A stretch of 64,000 bases of DNA from Prevotella sp. (lineage in GTDB: Bacteria; Bacteroidota; Bacteroidia; Bacteroidales; Bacteroidaceae), in contig JAFVHN010000053.1 in the NCBI GenBank assembly GCA_017474515.1, forward strand, positions 1 through 64,000. Direction: 5' to 3'. Shown piece after piece: positions 1-8,790 of the stretch (positions are counted from its first letter, which is position 1; the number at the start of each line of letters is the position of its first letter). The notes under the pieces were generated by a model that saw only the letters and a program-made list of their open reading frames with translations, did not search any database and had not been told where the DNA came from. Both the position numbers and the translations under genes were made by a program.

Positions 1-613
1 ACTTGATGTTGCTGCTCAGGTACTGCATAAGTGCTGACTGACCACCGGGATAAGAAGGCATCTGCTCCACAACGTCGAACACCTTGTTGTCCTCAGCAGG
101 GGGAGGTGGCGGGGGAGTTTCTTCCTTGATTTCTTCCTTAGCTTCAAGCACTTTACCGCCGACTTCATCGTTACCTTCAACAGTGAAGGCACCGATGGCC
201 TTGTCAGACTTCTCAACCTCGTCAAGCTTAATTTCTTCCTCTTCCTTCACTTCATTGTCCTTCTTAATGACAGGTGCGGTGAACTTGATAGAAGATTTCA
301 CTTTCTCAACTTCAATCTTTTCGGGCTCCACCTTCGGCTGTTCCACTTTCTCCACCTTCTTGGCCTTTTTCTTGGCCTCTTCGATGGCAGAAAGCTCCAC
401 GGCCTGAGTGTTAGCCACTTCGCTTTGCTCGTTGATGAAGTTTATAAGTTTGATGCCTGCAACAGCCAGCAGTCCAAGTATCAGCACGATTAACATCGAC
501 TTAACGTTTCGCGAAGAGGTGCCTTTACGCAGCACGTATGCTCCGTAGTCCTTGTTCCTATTTTGGAAAACGAGGTCGGCCCATTCATTGGCCACGAGAT
601 CAATTTTTGCCAT
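1..613 (-). CDS. tonB: TonB family energy transducer (C-terminus cut by window edge)
   Basis: The frame runs from an ATG at 613 off the left edge, giving about 204 residues. Visible in order: a short cytoplasmic N-terminus (starts MAKIDLVANEW), one hydrophobic segment at about residues 40-60 (MLIVLILGLLAVAGI), a long Lys/Glu/Pro/Val-rich periplasmic spacer containing a PPPPPP run, and the start of the TonB C-terminal domain marked by YPGG. TonB proteins span the periplasm and pass proton-motive energy from ExbB/ExbD to outer-membrane transporters such as the SusC-like proteins in this window. It is the last gene of a minus-strand operon, 30 bp after an exbD. The missing part is the rest of the C-terminal domain. 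Family identity is seen directly; pairing with particular SusC proteins is inference. Confidence 0.88.
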   Translation of the reverse strand, partial: MAKIDLVANEWADLVFQNRNKDYGAYVLRKGTSSRNVKSMLIVLILGLLAVAGIKLINFINEQSEVANTQAVELSAIEEAKKKAKKVEKVEQPKVEPEKIEVEKVKSSIKFTAPVIKKDNEVKEEEEIKLDEVEKSDKAIGAFTVEGNDEVGGKVLEAKEEIKEETPPPPPPAEDNKVFDVVEQMPSYPGGQSALMQYLSSNIK

Positions 614-643
614 TGTCTTTACATTTTATCGTGTTCAACCGTG

Positions 644-1297
644 TTACTTGATACCACGTGCTTCGAGGAGCTTTTCGTCGTCCTCGTTGATTTTGTCAAT
701 CACGTATGTACCAATGCTGCAAATCTGCATTTCATCGAGAGCATCAACCATGTTTTCATAAGTAGCCTCGTCGGTGCACTTGATGATGATGGTCATTGTG
801 GGAACCTTTTCAGGGCCGTTGTAGTCGCTGAGTTCACCCTTTTTGATTTTTGCCAGTTCCTTGTCATAGATGGAGTCCACCATACCTGTTGACAATTTTT
901 TCTGGTCAAGGGCAATCTTAGCCTTCATGATGTCGGCCACGGGGGTTGAACCGTCTTCAGTGACGTGCTCGATGAGCACTTTCCTGATGCCATCGCGTCC
1001 CCAAGAGGTTTCCTTCAGACAGCTGGGGTCTTCGTAGTTGGGAATACCGTCAACATGGTAGATTTTGTTGTTTCCGGCCACATAGATGGTAATGGTCTGC
1101 GAAGCCTTAGCGGCGTTACGGTCTTTGTCTTGAATGTTCTTATCATTGCTCGGCATGGTCAAGTTCATGGTCTGCGGTTTAGACAGAGATGTACAGAGCA
1201 TGAAGAAAGTGATAAGAAGCATCATCATGTCCACCATGGGCGTGAAGTCCACTCGGGTGCTGAATTTTTTCTGCTTACTTGCTTTTTGCTTTGCCAT
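644..1297 (-). CDS. exbD: ExbD/TolR family biopolymer transport protein
   Basis: 217 residues. A short basic cytoplasmic N-terminus is followed by the ExbD transmembrane helix at about residues 20-38, with the conserved membrane aspartate in the TPMVDMMMLL segment. The rest is a periplasmic domain. ExbD works with ExbB as a proton channel that energises TonB. This is the second of two adjacent exbD paralogues; they differ in periplasmic sequence and length, and two ExbD genes behind one ExbB is usual in Bacteroidota. It lies 3 bp after the first exbD and 30 bp before tonB, so the genes are co-transcribed. Confidence 0.93.
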   Translation of the reverse strand: MAKQKASKQKKFSTRVDFTPMVDMMMLLITFFMLCTSLSKPQTMNLTMPSNDKNIQDKDRNAAKASQTITIYVAGNNKIYHVDGIPNYEDPSCLKETSWGRDGIRKVLIEHVTEDGSTPVADIMKAKIALDQKKLSTGMVDSIYDKELAKIKKGELSDYNGPEKVPTMTIIIKCTDEATYENMVDALDEMQICSIGTYVIDKINEDDEKLLEARGIK

Positions 1298-1300
1298 AAC

Positions 1301-1918
1301 TTATTCCTCCGAAACATTTTTAAGAGCAGTGATGAGATAGTAGCGGTTACGATTCATGTCCTGAAGCTCCGAAAGCATTTTCTTGATAACCTTGTAAGGG
1401 GTTTTCTTGTCAGCCTTGATAGCCAGTTTCATGTCTTCACCGTTTTCTTCAAACGCAGCATTCACCCAGTCCTGGAATTCACTTTGTCCACCATTCACAC
1501 TATCGGTAGGAATACCGAGTGTTTTCTGATAGTCATTAAGTTTTTCTGCATCCTGAGTGAGGAATTCGCTGAGATTTTGCATAGGAACGCCCACGTTGGC
1601 GGCTCCTCGTCCTACTTCGAGCTGTTTTCCGGTCAGGGTTACTCCGTATTTGGATGACATGTTCATGAACAATGCCTCCATTTTTGCGGGAGTATCCATT
1701 CCGAGGAAGGCCCTGCCCTCGTTATCGACGAGGATTGTAAGGACGTTGTTCTCTGGAACCTTGATTTCCGATACCGATGACGGTGTGTCCACCCTTACCG
1801 CCTCATTCTTCACGAATGTTGATGTCAACATGAAGAATGTGAGCAAGAGGACCATCACATCGGACATAGGAGTCATGTCGATCCAGATGTCGGCCTTCTT
1901 AATTTTTACTTTACCCAT
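1301..1918 (-). CDS. exbD: ExbD/TolR family biopolymer transport protein
   Basis: 205 residues with the ExbD layout: N-terminal cytoplasmic stub (MGKVKIKKADIWIDM), one membrane helix at about residues 16-37 carrying the conserved aspartate in TPMSDVMVLLLTFF, then a periplasmic domain. It is the first of two exbD genes, 31 bp downstream of exbB. With ExbB it forms the inner-membrane motor that harvests proton flow for TonB. The two ExbD paralogues could form a mixed complex or serve different TonB proteins; the sequence does not decide. Confidence 0.93.
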   Translation of the reverse strand: MGKVKIKKADIWIDMTPMSDVMVLLLTFFMLTSTFVKNEAVRVDTPSSVSEIKVPENNVLTILVDNEGRAFLGMDTPAKMEALFMNMSSKYGVTLTGKQLEVGRGAANVGVPMQNLSEFLTQDAEKLNDYQKTLGIPTDSVNGGQSEFQDWVNAAFEENGEDMKLAIKADKKTPYKVIKKMLSELQDMNRNRYYLITALKNVSEE

Positions 1919-1949
1919 AGTTTTAAGATTTTAAAGGGGTTAGCAAAAA

Positions 1950-2786
1950 TTAAGCTTCTTCAACGTGATTTGTTTCGTATGTCTGGGCAATGGTATAACC
2001 AACCTCGTCGAGGGCGTATGTCAACTTGTCAATTTTGTTTGAATAGTAGTTGTAGGCCACAACTGCGAACCACGAAGTCAAGATACCCGATGCCGTGTTC
2101 ACGAGGGCCTCAGAAATACCCTGAGAAAGAGCGAGGGAGTCACCACCGCCACCAGAAGCCAGAGCGGCGAATGAACGTATCATACCGACCACCGTTCCGA
2201 ACAGAGCGGTAAGAGTACCGAGTGTAGTGATAGTAGCGAGGATAGGCATGTTCATCTGCAGGGTGGGCATTTCGAGCTGAGTTGCCTCTTCGTGAGCCTG
2301 CTGGATTTTAGCCACCTTCTGTGCTTTCTTCAGTCCGGGAGTGGTTTCCATCTCCTTGTAAGCCTTGAGAGATGCGCCAACAACGTTAGCCACTGTTCCG
2401 CGCTGGTCGTCGCAGAGCTTCTGAGCCTTAGCGAAGTCACCGGCAGCGAGGGCAGCCTTGATGCTTGACACGAACTTGGGGAGTTTTCCCTTTCCATAAG
2501 CGGTGCGGAGGGCAAGCCAGCGCTCAACGCTCAGAGCAATCACAGTGAACAACAGGGTGATGATGACAGGCACCACGATACCGCCTTTGTAGATAAGGCC
2601 GAGGATGCTACCGTCTTTCACGGCGTTCTCAGGATTGTTGTCGATGAAGTTAGCGGGATTACCCATCACAAACTTGTAAACGCAGACTGCTGCGATGAAA
2701 CATGCGACGATAATCCAAATAGCTGCTTGAACTCCTTGGAAGCCCGTTGATTTTTTGGGGGCTGCCTTTGCTTGTGTAGTTGCCAT
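1950..2786 (-). CDS. exbB: MotA/TolQ/ExbB proton channel family protein
   Basis: 278 residues. Hydrophobic segments are visible near residues 24-42, 70-92, 185-210 and 230-248. The long cytoplasmic stretch between the second and third helices and the GTLTALFGTVVGMIRSF motif near the third are typical of ExbB/TolQ/MotA proteins. It is the pore-forming inner-membrane subunit of the TonB energy system and first gene of exbB-exbD-exbD-tonB. The Ala/Lys-rich N-terminus (MATTQAKAAPKKS) plus an extra first helix is common in the Bacteroidota form. A -7 box lies about 120 bp upstream. Confidence 0.95.
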   Translation of the reverse strand: MATTQAKAAPKKSTGFQGVQAAIWIIVACFIAAVCVYKFVMGNPANFIDNNPENAVKDGSILGLIYKGGIVVPVIITLLFTVIALSVERWLALRTAYGKGKLPKFVSSIKAALAAGDFAKAQKLCDDQRGTVANVVGASLKAYKEMETTPGLKKAQKVAKIQQAHEEATQLEMPTLQMNMPILATITTLGTLTALFGTVVGMIRSFAALASGGGGDSLALSQGISEALVNTASGILTSWFAVVAYNYYSNKIDKLTYALDEVGYTIAQTYETNHVEEA

Positions 2787-2904
2787 AATTTATTTTAATT
2801 TTTAGTTATTAATAAATTTAAGTTTGAAAAATTTCCTTGTTGTATGTTCAAACACAAATCACATTGATATGATTTCTATGCGCGGTTGTTTTAAATAGAC
2901 CTCG

Positions 2905-2912
2905 CAAAGATA
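2905..2912 (-). promoter_or_regulatory. Putative -7 element for the exbB operon
   Basis: Read on the minus strand, the sequence is TATCTTTG, fitting the Bacteroidota -7 consensus TAnnTTTG. It sits about 120 bp before the exbB start in an AT-rich non-coding stretch (2787-3013). No clear TTTG at -33 is seen. Confidence 0.5.
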
Positions 2913-3013
2913 GCAAAACTTATGAAAACAGCATCGGTTTTAATAAACTTTAACCCTTAATTTGTATCAATTTGGCTTTCTTGATGACTTTCAGCCCCCT
3001 CCAAGGGGCATTA

Positions 3014-4207
3014 TCAAGCTAATTTTTCCAGTGTCTGAGCAATTCTTTTCATGGCCTCACGAATGTTGTCGTCGCTGGTGGCGTAGCTCATCCTGAAGCA
3101 TTGTGGCGAACCGAACGCATCGCCTCCCACGGTAGCCACGTGCCCTTCTTCGAGCAAGAACATGGCCAGGTCCGACGAGTTGTTGATGGTTCTTCCGTTA
3201 TAGCTCTTTCCGAAGAAGCTGCTGCATTTTGGGAAGAGGTAGAACGCCCCTTGCGGCACGTTCACCTCGAGGCCGGGAATTTGCCGTGCCAGTTCCACGA
3301 TGAGGTCGCGCCTTCTCTGGAACGCCTGTCTCATGTCTTCCACGCACTGCTGCGAAGCCTCGTACGCCTCGAGTGCAGCCTTCTGGCTCACCGAGCAAGG
3401 CCCGCTGGTATATTGTCCCTGCAGTTTGTTGCATCCTTTCACAATCCACTCCGGCCCTGCCATGAAGCCGATTCTCCATCCTGTCATGGCATAAGCCTTG
3501 CTCACGCCGTTCACCACGATGGTCCGCTCGCGCATGCCTTCCACAGCGGCAATGCTGGCATGAGCGCCGGTGTAGTTAATATGCTCATAGATTTCGTCGG
3601 CAAGCACAAAGAGGTCGTCATGTTTCTTGACCACCTCGGCGAGCCGCTCCAGTTCCTCTTTAGTATAGACACTTCCCGTGGGGTTGCTCGGCGAACAGAG
3701 GATGAGCATCCGCGTTTTGGGGGTGATGGCATCCTCCAGCTGTTCGGGAGTTATCTTGAAATCCTGTTCAAAGGTTGCCTCCACTGTAACGGGCACACCA
3801 CCAGCCAGTTTCACCATCTGGGGATAGCTCACCCAGAACGGAGCAGGAATGACGACCTCGTCGCCGTCGTCCACCAGTGCCATGACGACGTTGCACACGC
3901 ACTGCTTGGCCCCGTTGCCCACAAGGATTTCCTCGGGCCGGTAGTCCAGTCCGTTCTCGGTCTTCAGTTTCCGTGCGATGGCCTTCCTGAGGTCGGGATA
4001 GCCCGGCACTGGCGAATACTTTGAGAAGTTGTTGTCAACAGCCTTTTTTGCGGCTTCCTTAATATGTTCCGGCGTGTTGAAGTCGGGCTCCCCCACGCTC
4101 ATATTGATGACGTCCACCCCCTGCGCTTTCATTTCGCTGCTTTTCTGCGACATGGCGAGCGTGGCCGACGGTGCCAGCCTGTTCAGGCGGTCTGAGAGTT
4201 TTGCCAT
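3014..4207 (-). CDS. Pyridoxal phosphate-dependent class I aminotransferase (aspartate aminotransferase type)
   Basis: 397 residues, normal length for class I/II aminotransferases of the bacterial aspartate transaminase subgroup. The N-terminus (MAKLSDRLNRLAPSATLAMSQ) and MSVGEPDFNTP fit this group. Further signals are NPTGSVYTKEEL, the DEIYEHI segment and the PLP lysine in SKAYAMTGWR, with a conserved RMSYATS near the C-terminus. It would transfer amino groups between aspartate (or a related amino acid) and 2-oxoglutarate in the cytoplasm. It is transcribed alone, between the exb operon and ribBA. Exact substrate cannot be read from sequence, so no symbol is given. Confidence 0.92.
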   Translation of the reverse strand: MAKLSDRLNRLAPSATLAMSQKSSEMKAQGVDVINMSVGEPDFNTPEHIKEAAKKAVDNNFSKYSPVPGYPDLRKAIARKLKTENGLDYRPEEILVGNGAKQCVCNVVMALVDDGDEVVIPAPFWVSYPQMVKLAGGVPVTVEATFEQDFKITPEQLEDAITPKTRMLILCSPSNPTGSVYTKEELERLAEVVKKHDDLFVLADEIYEHINYTGAHASIAAVEGMRERTIVVNGVSKAYAMTGWRIGFMAGPEWIVKGCNKLQGQYTSGPCSVSQKAALEAYEASQQCVEDMRQAFQRRRDLIVELARQIPGLEVNVPQGAFYLFPKCSSFFGKSYNGRTINNSSDLAMFLLEEGHVATVGGDAFGSPQCFRMSYATSDDNIREAMKRIAQTLEKLA

Positions 4208-4232
4208 TTTTATAATTGTCTTTATACTTGTG

Positions 4233-4240
4233 CAAAAGTA
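4233..4240 (-). promoter_or_regulatory. Putative -7 element for the aminotransferase gene
   Basis: Minus-strand TACTTTTG, 25 bp before the ATG at 4207, with an AT-rich upstream region. The -33 position reads TTTC or TTCG, an imperfect match to TTTG. Confidence 0.5.
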
Positions 4241-4330
4241 CGCATTTTATTCATAATAACGAAAAAAAAGCGACATTATTTCTTAAAAAGTCGGAATTTT
4301 GAATAATTTTGTTTTTTTAGCCAGAAAATT

Positions 4331-5539
4331 TTATAGGTGCAGATTGTGCCCCATTCTGTCTTTTTTCGTCTTCAGGTATCTCAGGTTGAAGGGATTTGGT
4401 GTCACCTCAATGGGTATATTTTCCACGATTTCAAGGCCATAAGCCTCCAGCCCCACCCTTTTCACGGGGTTGTTGGTGAGCAGCCGCATTTTCTGCACGC
4501 CGAGTTTCCTCAATATCTGCGCCCCACAACCATAGTCGCGCTCATCGGGCTTGAAGCCCAGATGCACATTGGCCTCCACGGTGTCGAGTCCCTGCTCCTG
4601 CAACTTGTAGGCCGCTATTTTGTTCATCAGTCCGATGCCCCTGCCTTCCTGCTGAATATAGACGAGCGCCCCTTTCCCCTCTTTTTCTATCATCTGCATG
4701 GCCTTGTGGAGCTGTTCTCCACAATCGCACCTCAGGCTTCCGAGGATGTCGCCTGTGGCGCACGACGAATGCACCCTCACCATGACGGGTTCCTGTTCTT
4801 TCCATTCCCCCTTGATGAGTGCGAAATGCTCCAGTCCGTTGCTCACCTGCCTGAAGGGAATGAGCCTGAAATGGCCGTATGCGGTGGGCATGTCCACCTC
4901 TTCGCCCATCTGCACGAGCGAGTCTTTTTTCAGCCTGTAGGCAATGAGGTCTTTAATGGTGATGATGCGCAGCTGGTGTTTTTCGGCAAAGACCTGGAGC
5001 TGGGGCATGCGAGCCATGGTGCCGTCTTCGTTCATGATTTCAATGAGTGCCCCTGCGGGGAACAGCCCAGCCAGCCGGCACAGGTCGATGGCGGCCTCGG
5101 TGTGTCCGCTACGTTTCAGCACCCCGTTGTCCTGGGCATAGAGGGGATTGATGTGTCCCGGGCGTCCAAAGGTATGTGGAGTGGAAGCGGGATCGGCCAA
5201 CGCCCTGATGGTGGCGGCGCGGTCGTGGGCCGACACCCCCGTGGTGCAACCTTCCAGTTTGTCGATGGTAACGGTAAACGGCGTGCCCAGCAGCGAGGTG
5301 TTGTCCGAAACCTGGTGGGCCAGCCCCAGTTCCTCACATCGCGAAATGGTGGTTGGTGCACAGAGCACTCCCCTTGCATGCCTGAGCATGAAGTTCACCA
5401 TGTCGGGGGTTATCTTTTCCGCGGCACAGATGAGGTCGCCTTCATTCTCGCGGTCCTCATCGTCCACCACGATGACGAATTTGCCTTCTGCAAAGTCTTT
5501 CACGGCATCGTCGATGCTGCTCAGTGTGTAGTGTGGCAT
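4331..5539 (-). CDS. ribBA: Bifunctional 3,4-dihydroxy-2-butanone-4-phosphate synthase / GTP cyclohydrolase II
   Basis: 402 residues from the ATG at 5539. The open frame extends to 5632, but that extension overlaps the upstream permease gene and contains the likely promoter, so the start giving [13 protein letters not shown] was chosen. The N-terminal half is the RibB domain ([29 protein letters not shown]), making dihydroxybutanone phosphate from ribulose 5-phosphate. The C-terminal half is GTP cyclohydrolase II, with zinc-binding cysteines in [20 protein letters not shown] and the catalytic [15 protein letters not shown]. Both are the first steps of riboflavin synthesis. No FMN riboswitch was recognised upstream. 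Confidence 0.96.
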   Translation of the reverse strand: MPHYTLSSIDDAVKDFAEGKFVIVVDDEDRENEGDLICAAEKITPDMVNFMLRHARGVLCAPTTISRCEELGLAHQVSDNTSLLGTPFTVTIDKLEGCTTGVSAHDRAATIRALADPASTPHTFGRPGHINPLYAQDNGVLKRSGHTEAAIDLCRLAGLFPAGALIEIMNEDGTMARMPQLQVFAEKHQLRIITIKDLIAYRLKKDSLVQMGEEVDMPTAYGHFRLIPFRQVSNGLEHFALIKGEWKEQEPVMVRVHSSCATGDILGSLRCDCGEQLHKAMQMIEKEGKGALVYIQQEGRGIGLMNKIAAYKLQEQGLDTVEANVHLGFKPDERDYGCGAQILRKLGVQKMRLLTNNPVKRVGLEAYGLEIVENIPIEVTPNPFNLRYLKTKKDRMGHNLHL

Positions 5540-5586
5540 AAGGTATTCTTTTTTACACATTATTATATATATATGGGGCAGTGCCG

Positions 5587-5594
5587 CAAAGGTA
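5587..5594 (-). promoter_or_regulatory. Putative -7 element for ribBA
   Basis: Minus-strand TACCTTTG directly against the stop codon of the upstream permease gene, 47 bp before the chosen ribBA start. It supports the internal start over the longer frame. The -33 region is GC-rich and shows no TTTG. Confidence 0.45.
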
Positions 5595-7514
5595 TCACTG
5601 CCGCGCCCGCCGTTCCTCCTCCATCTGGGCAATGCGCCCCACGATGGCCTCGTTGGTCTGGCGGATGGTTCTCAGGTCTTTCATCAGGCGTAGGCGGAAC
5701 CGCCACATGCGCAGATAGAGGAACAGGCCCACCGGCACGACAACCGCCGCCACGATGTTCATCCACTTGCGCTCAAAGGGCCGCGTATGGGCCTTCACCG
5801 ACACCACGGGGTAATGGTTGAGCTCGGTAAGGATGAGGCGGTCGCGGGTGTTCGACAAGTCGTCGATGACCAGCTCCATTTCCTCGCTGATGCGTTCTAT
5901 CTCGTGATCGGGGGCATATTTGAAGAACACTTTCACGGGGTTGGGCATGCGGAGCAGCTTGTGGGCATGGGCGTAGGCCTCGGTTTCCTGGGTGATGCGG
6001 TTCAATGCCACGGCATCGTCGGCATAGTGGGGTGTCTCGATGACCACTTCCTTGGCCACCACATTTCGTTTCAGCCTCAGTCCCAGCATCTTGCGCACCA
6101 CATTCCGGTAAAGGTCCATGTTGAACACCACCGAGTCGTTGTTGGCCTTGTAGGTGAAGAAAACGGCCACCGGGGCCAGCACTGCCGTGGCGATGCCCTT
6201 TCCGAACCAAACGGCCCACATTCCTCCGCGCGCCATTCGGTAGCCGGCGTTGTCGAAGATGTAATAGACAATAAACACCAGCACCGAGATGATGACCGGA
6301 ATGCCCAGTCCTCCCTTTCGGATGATGGCGCCCAGGGGTGCTCCTATGAAGAAGAAGAGCAGGCACGAGAAAGCCAGGGTGAACTTGTTGATGGCCTCAA
6401 TGTTGTGCTGGCGGATGACCTTGTCGCCGTCGCTGGTGATGAGGGCCTTGAACTCGGTGTCGGCGACGGCCATCTTCACGCGCGAGAGGGCCTCGGTCAT
6501 GGTGCGCTGCTTCTGCTCGGGCGACAGGCGGTTGAACACGGTGTCGATGTTGAAGCTCTTCGTGGCCGCCATCTGCAAGGCCCTGAGCGAATCCTTGGCC
6601 GGCAGGGGGCGGTGGTGGAAGTAGATGACCTTCGCGTCGTTGTAGTAATGATAGCCGAGGCTGTCGAATTTCTCGTCGATGGAGTCCACGTCGTGGCGTA
6701 TCTGTGCCAGGCTCTTGCCGCGGGCGTTGTTCGAGAGGGCACCGGCATCGGCCATGTTGAAGTCGGCATCGAAGTCGAGCACGATTTTCTTGCTGGCAAA
6801 CGTTTCATGGCGGTAGGGCACGGCGGCGCTGCCGCTGATGTTCTGGCTGCGCATGTTTTCAAACCACTCGCCGTTGTAGAGCGTCAGCACCAGGTGCTTC
6901 TTCTCGGCCGTGCTCTGCAACATGCCCGAGTCGGCCACGATGATGGCGGCATCCTCGTAGCTGCCGCTCAGACGGTAAATCATCATGCCGTAGAGCATTC
7001 CCGTGCGCGCGTCCTTTTTCTGAACATAGAGGTTGGTGTTGGGAATGCCGTCATAGAAAATGCCTTCGGGAATTTCCAGCTCGGGACTTTTCTGCTTCAT
7101 CGAGAGCAGGAGCTGGGTGAACGACATGTTGGCATCGGGTCCCACCACGTTCTGAAAGTAGAACGAGCCGGCCATGATGAGCAATGAGAGGACCACCAGC
7201 GAGCGGAATGCCTGCATGAGCGAGATGCCGGCCGCCTTGATGGCTGTCAGCTCGGAGCTCTCGCCCAGGTTGCCGAAGGTGATGAGCGACGACAGCAGGA
7301 TGGCCAACGGCAATGCCTGGGGCACGAGCATGAGGCTCATGTACCAGAAGAACTGGGCCATTACGTCCATGGAGAGGCCCTTGCCGATGAGCTCATCGAC
7401 ATATCGCCACAAGAACTGCATCATCAGCACGAATTGGCAGACAAAGAATGTCGCCACGAACAGCAACAGGAACTGCCGCGAGATGAACAGGTCGAGCTTC
7501 TTTATTCTAAACAT
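5595..7514 (-). CDS. LptF/LptG family (YjgP/YjgQ) permease
   Basis: 639 residues. Three hydrophobic helices lie in the first 120 residues ([37 protein letters not shown]), followed by a periplasmic domain and three more helices at about 350-450 ([20 protein letters not shown], then [20 protein letters not shown]), the LptF/LptG fold. LptF and LptG are inner-membrane partners of the LptB ATPase that extract lipopolysaccharide. The C-terminal extension of about 180 residues has one more hydrophobic segment ([18 protein letters not shown]) and a charged end; longer forms are usual in Bacteroidota. Which of LptF or LptG it represents is not decided. It is upstream of ribBA on the same strand. Confidence 0.9.
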   Translation of the reverse strand: MFRIKKLDLFISRQFLLLFVATFFVCQFVLMMQFLWRYVDELIGKGLSMDVMAQFFWYMSLMLVPQALPLAILLSSLITFGNLGESSELTAIKAAGISLMQAFRSLVVLSLLIMAGSFYFQNVVGPDANMSFTQLLLSMKQKSPELEIPEGIFYDGIPNTNLYVQKKDARTGMLYGMMIYRLSGSYEDAAIIVADSGMLQSTAEKKHLVLTLYNGEWFENMRSQNISGSAAVPYRHETFASKKIVLDFDADFNMADAGALSNNARGKSLAQIRHDVDSIDEKFDSLGYHYYNDAKVIYFHHRPLPAKDSLRALQMAATKSFNIDTVFNRLSPEQKQRTMTEALSRVKMAVADTEFKALITSDGDKVIRQHNIEAINKFTLAFSCLLFFFIGAPLGAIIRKGGLGIPVIISVLVFIVYYIFDNAGYRMARGGMWAVWFGKGIATAVLAPVAVFFTYKANNDSVVFNMDLYRNVVRKMLGLRLKRNVVAKEVVIETPHYADDAVALNRITQETEAYAHAHKLLRMPNPVKVFFKYAPDHEIERISEEMELVIDDLSNTRDRLILTELNHYPVVSVKAHTRPFERKWMNIVAAVVVPVGLFLYLRMWRFRLRLMKDLRTIRQTNEAIVGRIAQMEEERRARQ

Positions 7515-7613
7515 GAAACGTTATCTCCTAAATGCCGCCCTCGGGCTCTTTTCTTACAGGACGCCATGCGCCTGCCATGATGCGCACCTTTGGAACATGC
7601 GGCAAACAGTGTG

Positions 7614-7621
7614 CAAAGGTA
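7614..7621 (-). promoter_or_regulatory. Putative -7 element for the LptF/LptG-type gene
   Basis: Minus-strand TACCTTTG about 100 bp before the ATG at 7514. A TTG lies near the expected -33 position (7641-7644). Confidence 0.45.
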
Positions 7622-7687
7622 CTACAAAAGATTGAAAACGGCAACGGGCGGTGAGGTTTTTTCCTCTTGAGCGTCTTTTTTGGCCGT

Positions 7688-8086
7688 TTACAGCCCGGTG
7701 GAATGGTGCAGCTGGTCGAGGTTTTGCTCCCAGATGTCGTTCAGCGCATCCACATCCTCGGGCAGGGCATGGTCGGTGATGATGAGCACATAGTCGCCGG
7801 TGACGTCGCTCCGCTCGATGGCCAGTTCCCAGTAATTGTCGTCGGCCGACGGCTCATCGTCCCAGATGAACCGTACGCTCTTGCCTCTTACCTGCTCGGC
7901 CATGGTTGCCGTGCGCGTTTCGTGAGCCCCCCAGGGTTCGCCCCAAGTGAAGCTGAGGCGGTTGCCCTCCTGCGTCACCTCGTCGGCAATCCACTTCTGC
8001 AGGCCGCTATCGGTGCTCAACAATGGCCAGATGATGGAGTGGCTGCGGCATTTCAGCGGTTGCTCTATTCTTATTTGTTTCTTCAT
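7688..8086 (-). CDS. START-like (SRPBCC/AHA1-type) domain protein
   Basis: 132 residues from the ATG at 8086 (MKKQIRIEQPLKC). The open frame extends to 8170, but the promoter at 8128-8158 lies inside that extension and would place transcription start below the upstream ATGs. The segments GNRLSFTWGEPWGAHETRTA and GKSVRFIWDDEP, together with length, fit the small START-like domain proteins widespread in Bacteroidota, which have a hydrophobic ligand-binding fold. No ligand or pathway is established for this group. It is a single-gene unit next to a tRNA gene. Confidence 0.75.
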   Translation of the reverse strand: MKKQIRIEQPLKCRSHSIIWPLLSTDSGLQKWIADEVTQEGNRLSFTWGEPWGAHETRTATMAEQVRGKSVRFIWDDEPSADDNYWELAIERSDVTGDYVLIITDHALPEDVDALNDIWEQNLDQLHHSTGL

Positions 8087-8127
8087 CAGTGTAGTCGGTT
8101 GATGGGTGATACATTGGGTTGACGGCA

Positions 8128-8158
8128 CAAAATTACGTTTTTTCATCGGAATGACAAA
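8128..8158 (-). promoter_or_regulatory. Promoter of the START-like gene
   Basis: On the minus strand TTTG (8158-8155) and TAATTTTG (8135-8128) are separated by exactly 19 nt, a full match to the Bacteroidota promoter pattern. Transcription would start about 35 nt before the chosen ATG. Confidence 0.75.
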
Positions 8159-8175
8159 AAAAAGAAACAAATTAT

Positions 8176-8206
8176 TTTGGTCATTAAAACTTTTTAATTA
8201 CCTTTG
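8176..8206 (+). promoter_or_regulatory. Promoter of the tRNA gene
   Basis: TTTG at 8176-8179 and TACCTTTG at 8199-8206, spacing 19 nt. It lies about 40 bp before the mature tRNA 5' end and diverges from the promoter of the START-like gene. Confidence 0.75.
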
Positions 8207-8247
8207 CACCCGCAATTCGGGAACACAGCCCTTTTTGCACAAATGGA

Positions 8248-8321
8248 GGCGAGGTAGCTCAGCTGGTTAGAGCGTCGGATTCATAATCCGGAGGTCGTGG
8301 GATCGTGACCCACCCTCGCTA
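8248..8321 (+). tRNA. tRNA with anticodon CAT (elongator Met or Ile2)
   Basis: The 74-nt cloverleaf folds fully. The acceptor stem is GGCGAGG with CCTCGCT (a G-U at the first pair), the D arm GCTC/GAGC, the anticodon stem TCGGA/TCCGG around loop TTCATAA, and the T stem GTGGG/CCCAC. CCA is not encoded. The paired first acceptor position and lack of three G-C pairs next to the anticodon loop argue against initiator tRNA. Elongator tRNA-Met and lysidine-modified tRNA-Ile share this anticodon and are not separated here. The T loop reads ATCGTGA instead of the usual TTCRANY. Confidence 0.9.
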
Positions 8322-8328
8322 CGAAAAA

Positions 8329-8360
8329 GGGAATCTTCGCAAAGAAGGTTCCTTTTTTTT
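8329..8360 (+). terminator. Rho-independent terminator after the tRNA
   Basis: Stem GGAATCTTC / GAAGGTTCC with one G-T pair and a 4-nt loop, followed by eight T residues. Confidence 0.85.
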
Positions 8361-8414
8361 GTACCCGTAGCGTACGATTTCGAGCCAGGCACCGACTGTA
8401 AGAAGACTGCGCCA

Positions 8415-8735
8415 CCGTCTTTCGCAAAAAGTCCGACGCTTATAGGAGCTGACATTTATAGAGCCGACCAATAGGAGCCGACGCTTCCAAGCGTCGGAGT
8501 ATATTTTTATGTATTTGATTAGTCCGACGCATATAGGAGCCGACGCTTCCAAGCGTCGGAGTATATATATTTGTGTTTGGTTAGTCCGACGCTTGGAAGC
8601 GTCGGCTCCTAATGTGTCGGCTCCTATAGGATTCGGAGTTTTTTAGTTAGTCCGACGCTCCGAGGCGTCGGCTCCTATTAGCGTCAGTTTCTACACTTGC
8701 CGGCTCCTTCTACTACAACTTTCGGCTCCTACTTG
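8415..8735. repeat. Cluster of REP-like palindromic repeats
   Basis: At least four hairpins share the core CGACGCTtccaAGCGTCG or variants, each flanked on one side by AGGAGC. Clear units lie at about 8472-8503 and 8534-8565 (one orientation) and 8584-8610 and 8651-8676 (opposite orientation). Partial units (GTCGGCTCCTA, GGCTCCT) fill the space between and beyond, to about 8735. No open reading frame explains the block. It resembles REP/BIME clusters, though no REP-associated transposase is in the window. Confidence 0.8.
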
Positions 8736-8790
8736 CTTTTCCATTTTATAATACCGAAAAAAGATGGGTAAGTGGGTGGGGTAAATTTGG

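Noticed and set aside
2960..3013. Terminator after the aminotransferase gene (GCCCC/GGGGC with outer CTTGAT/ATCAAG)
   Set aside because: A hairpin is possible but there is no U tract and the pairing is imperfect; not listed as a feature.
8415..8735. CRISPR array
   Set aside because: Units are palindromic, occur in both orientations and have irregular spacing; no cas genes are near.
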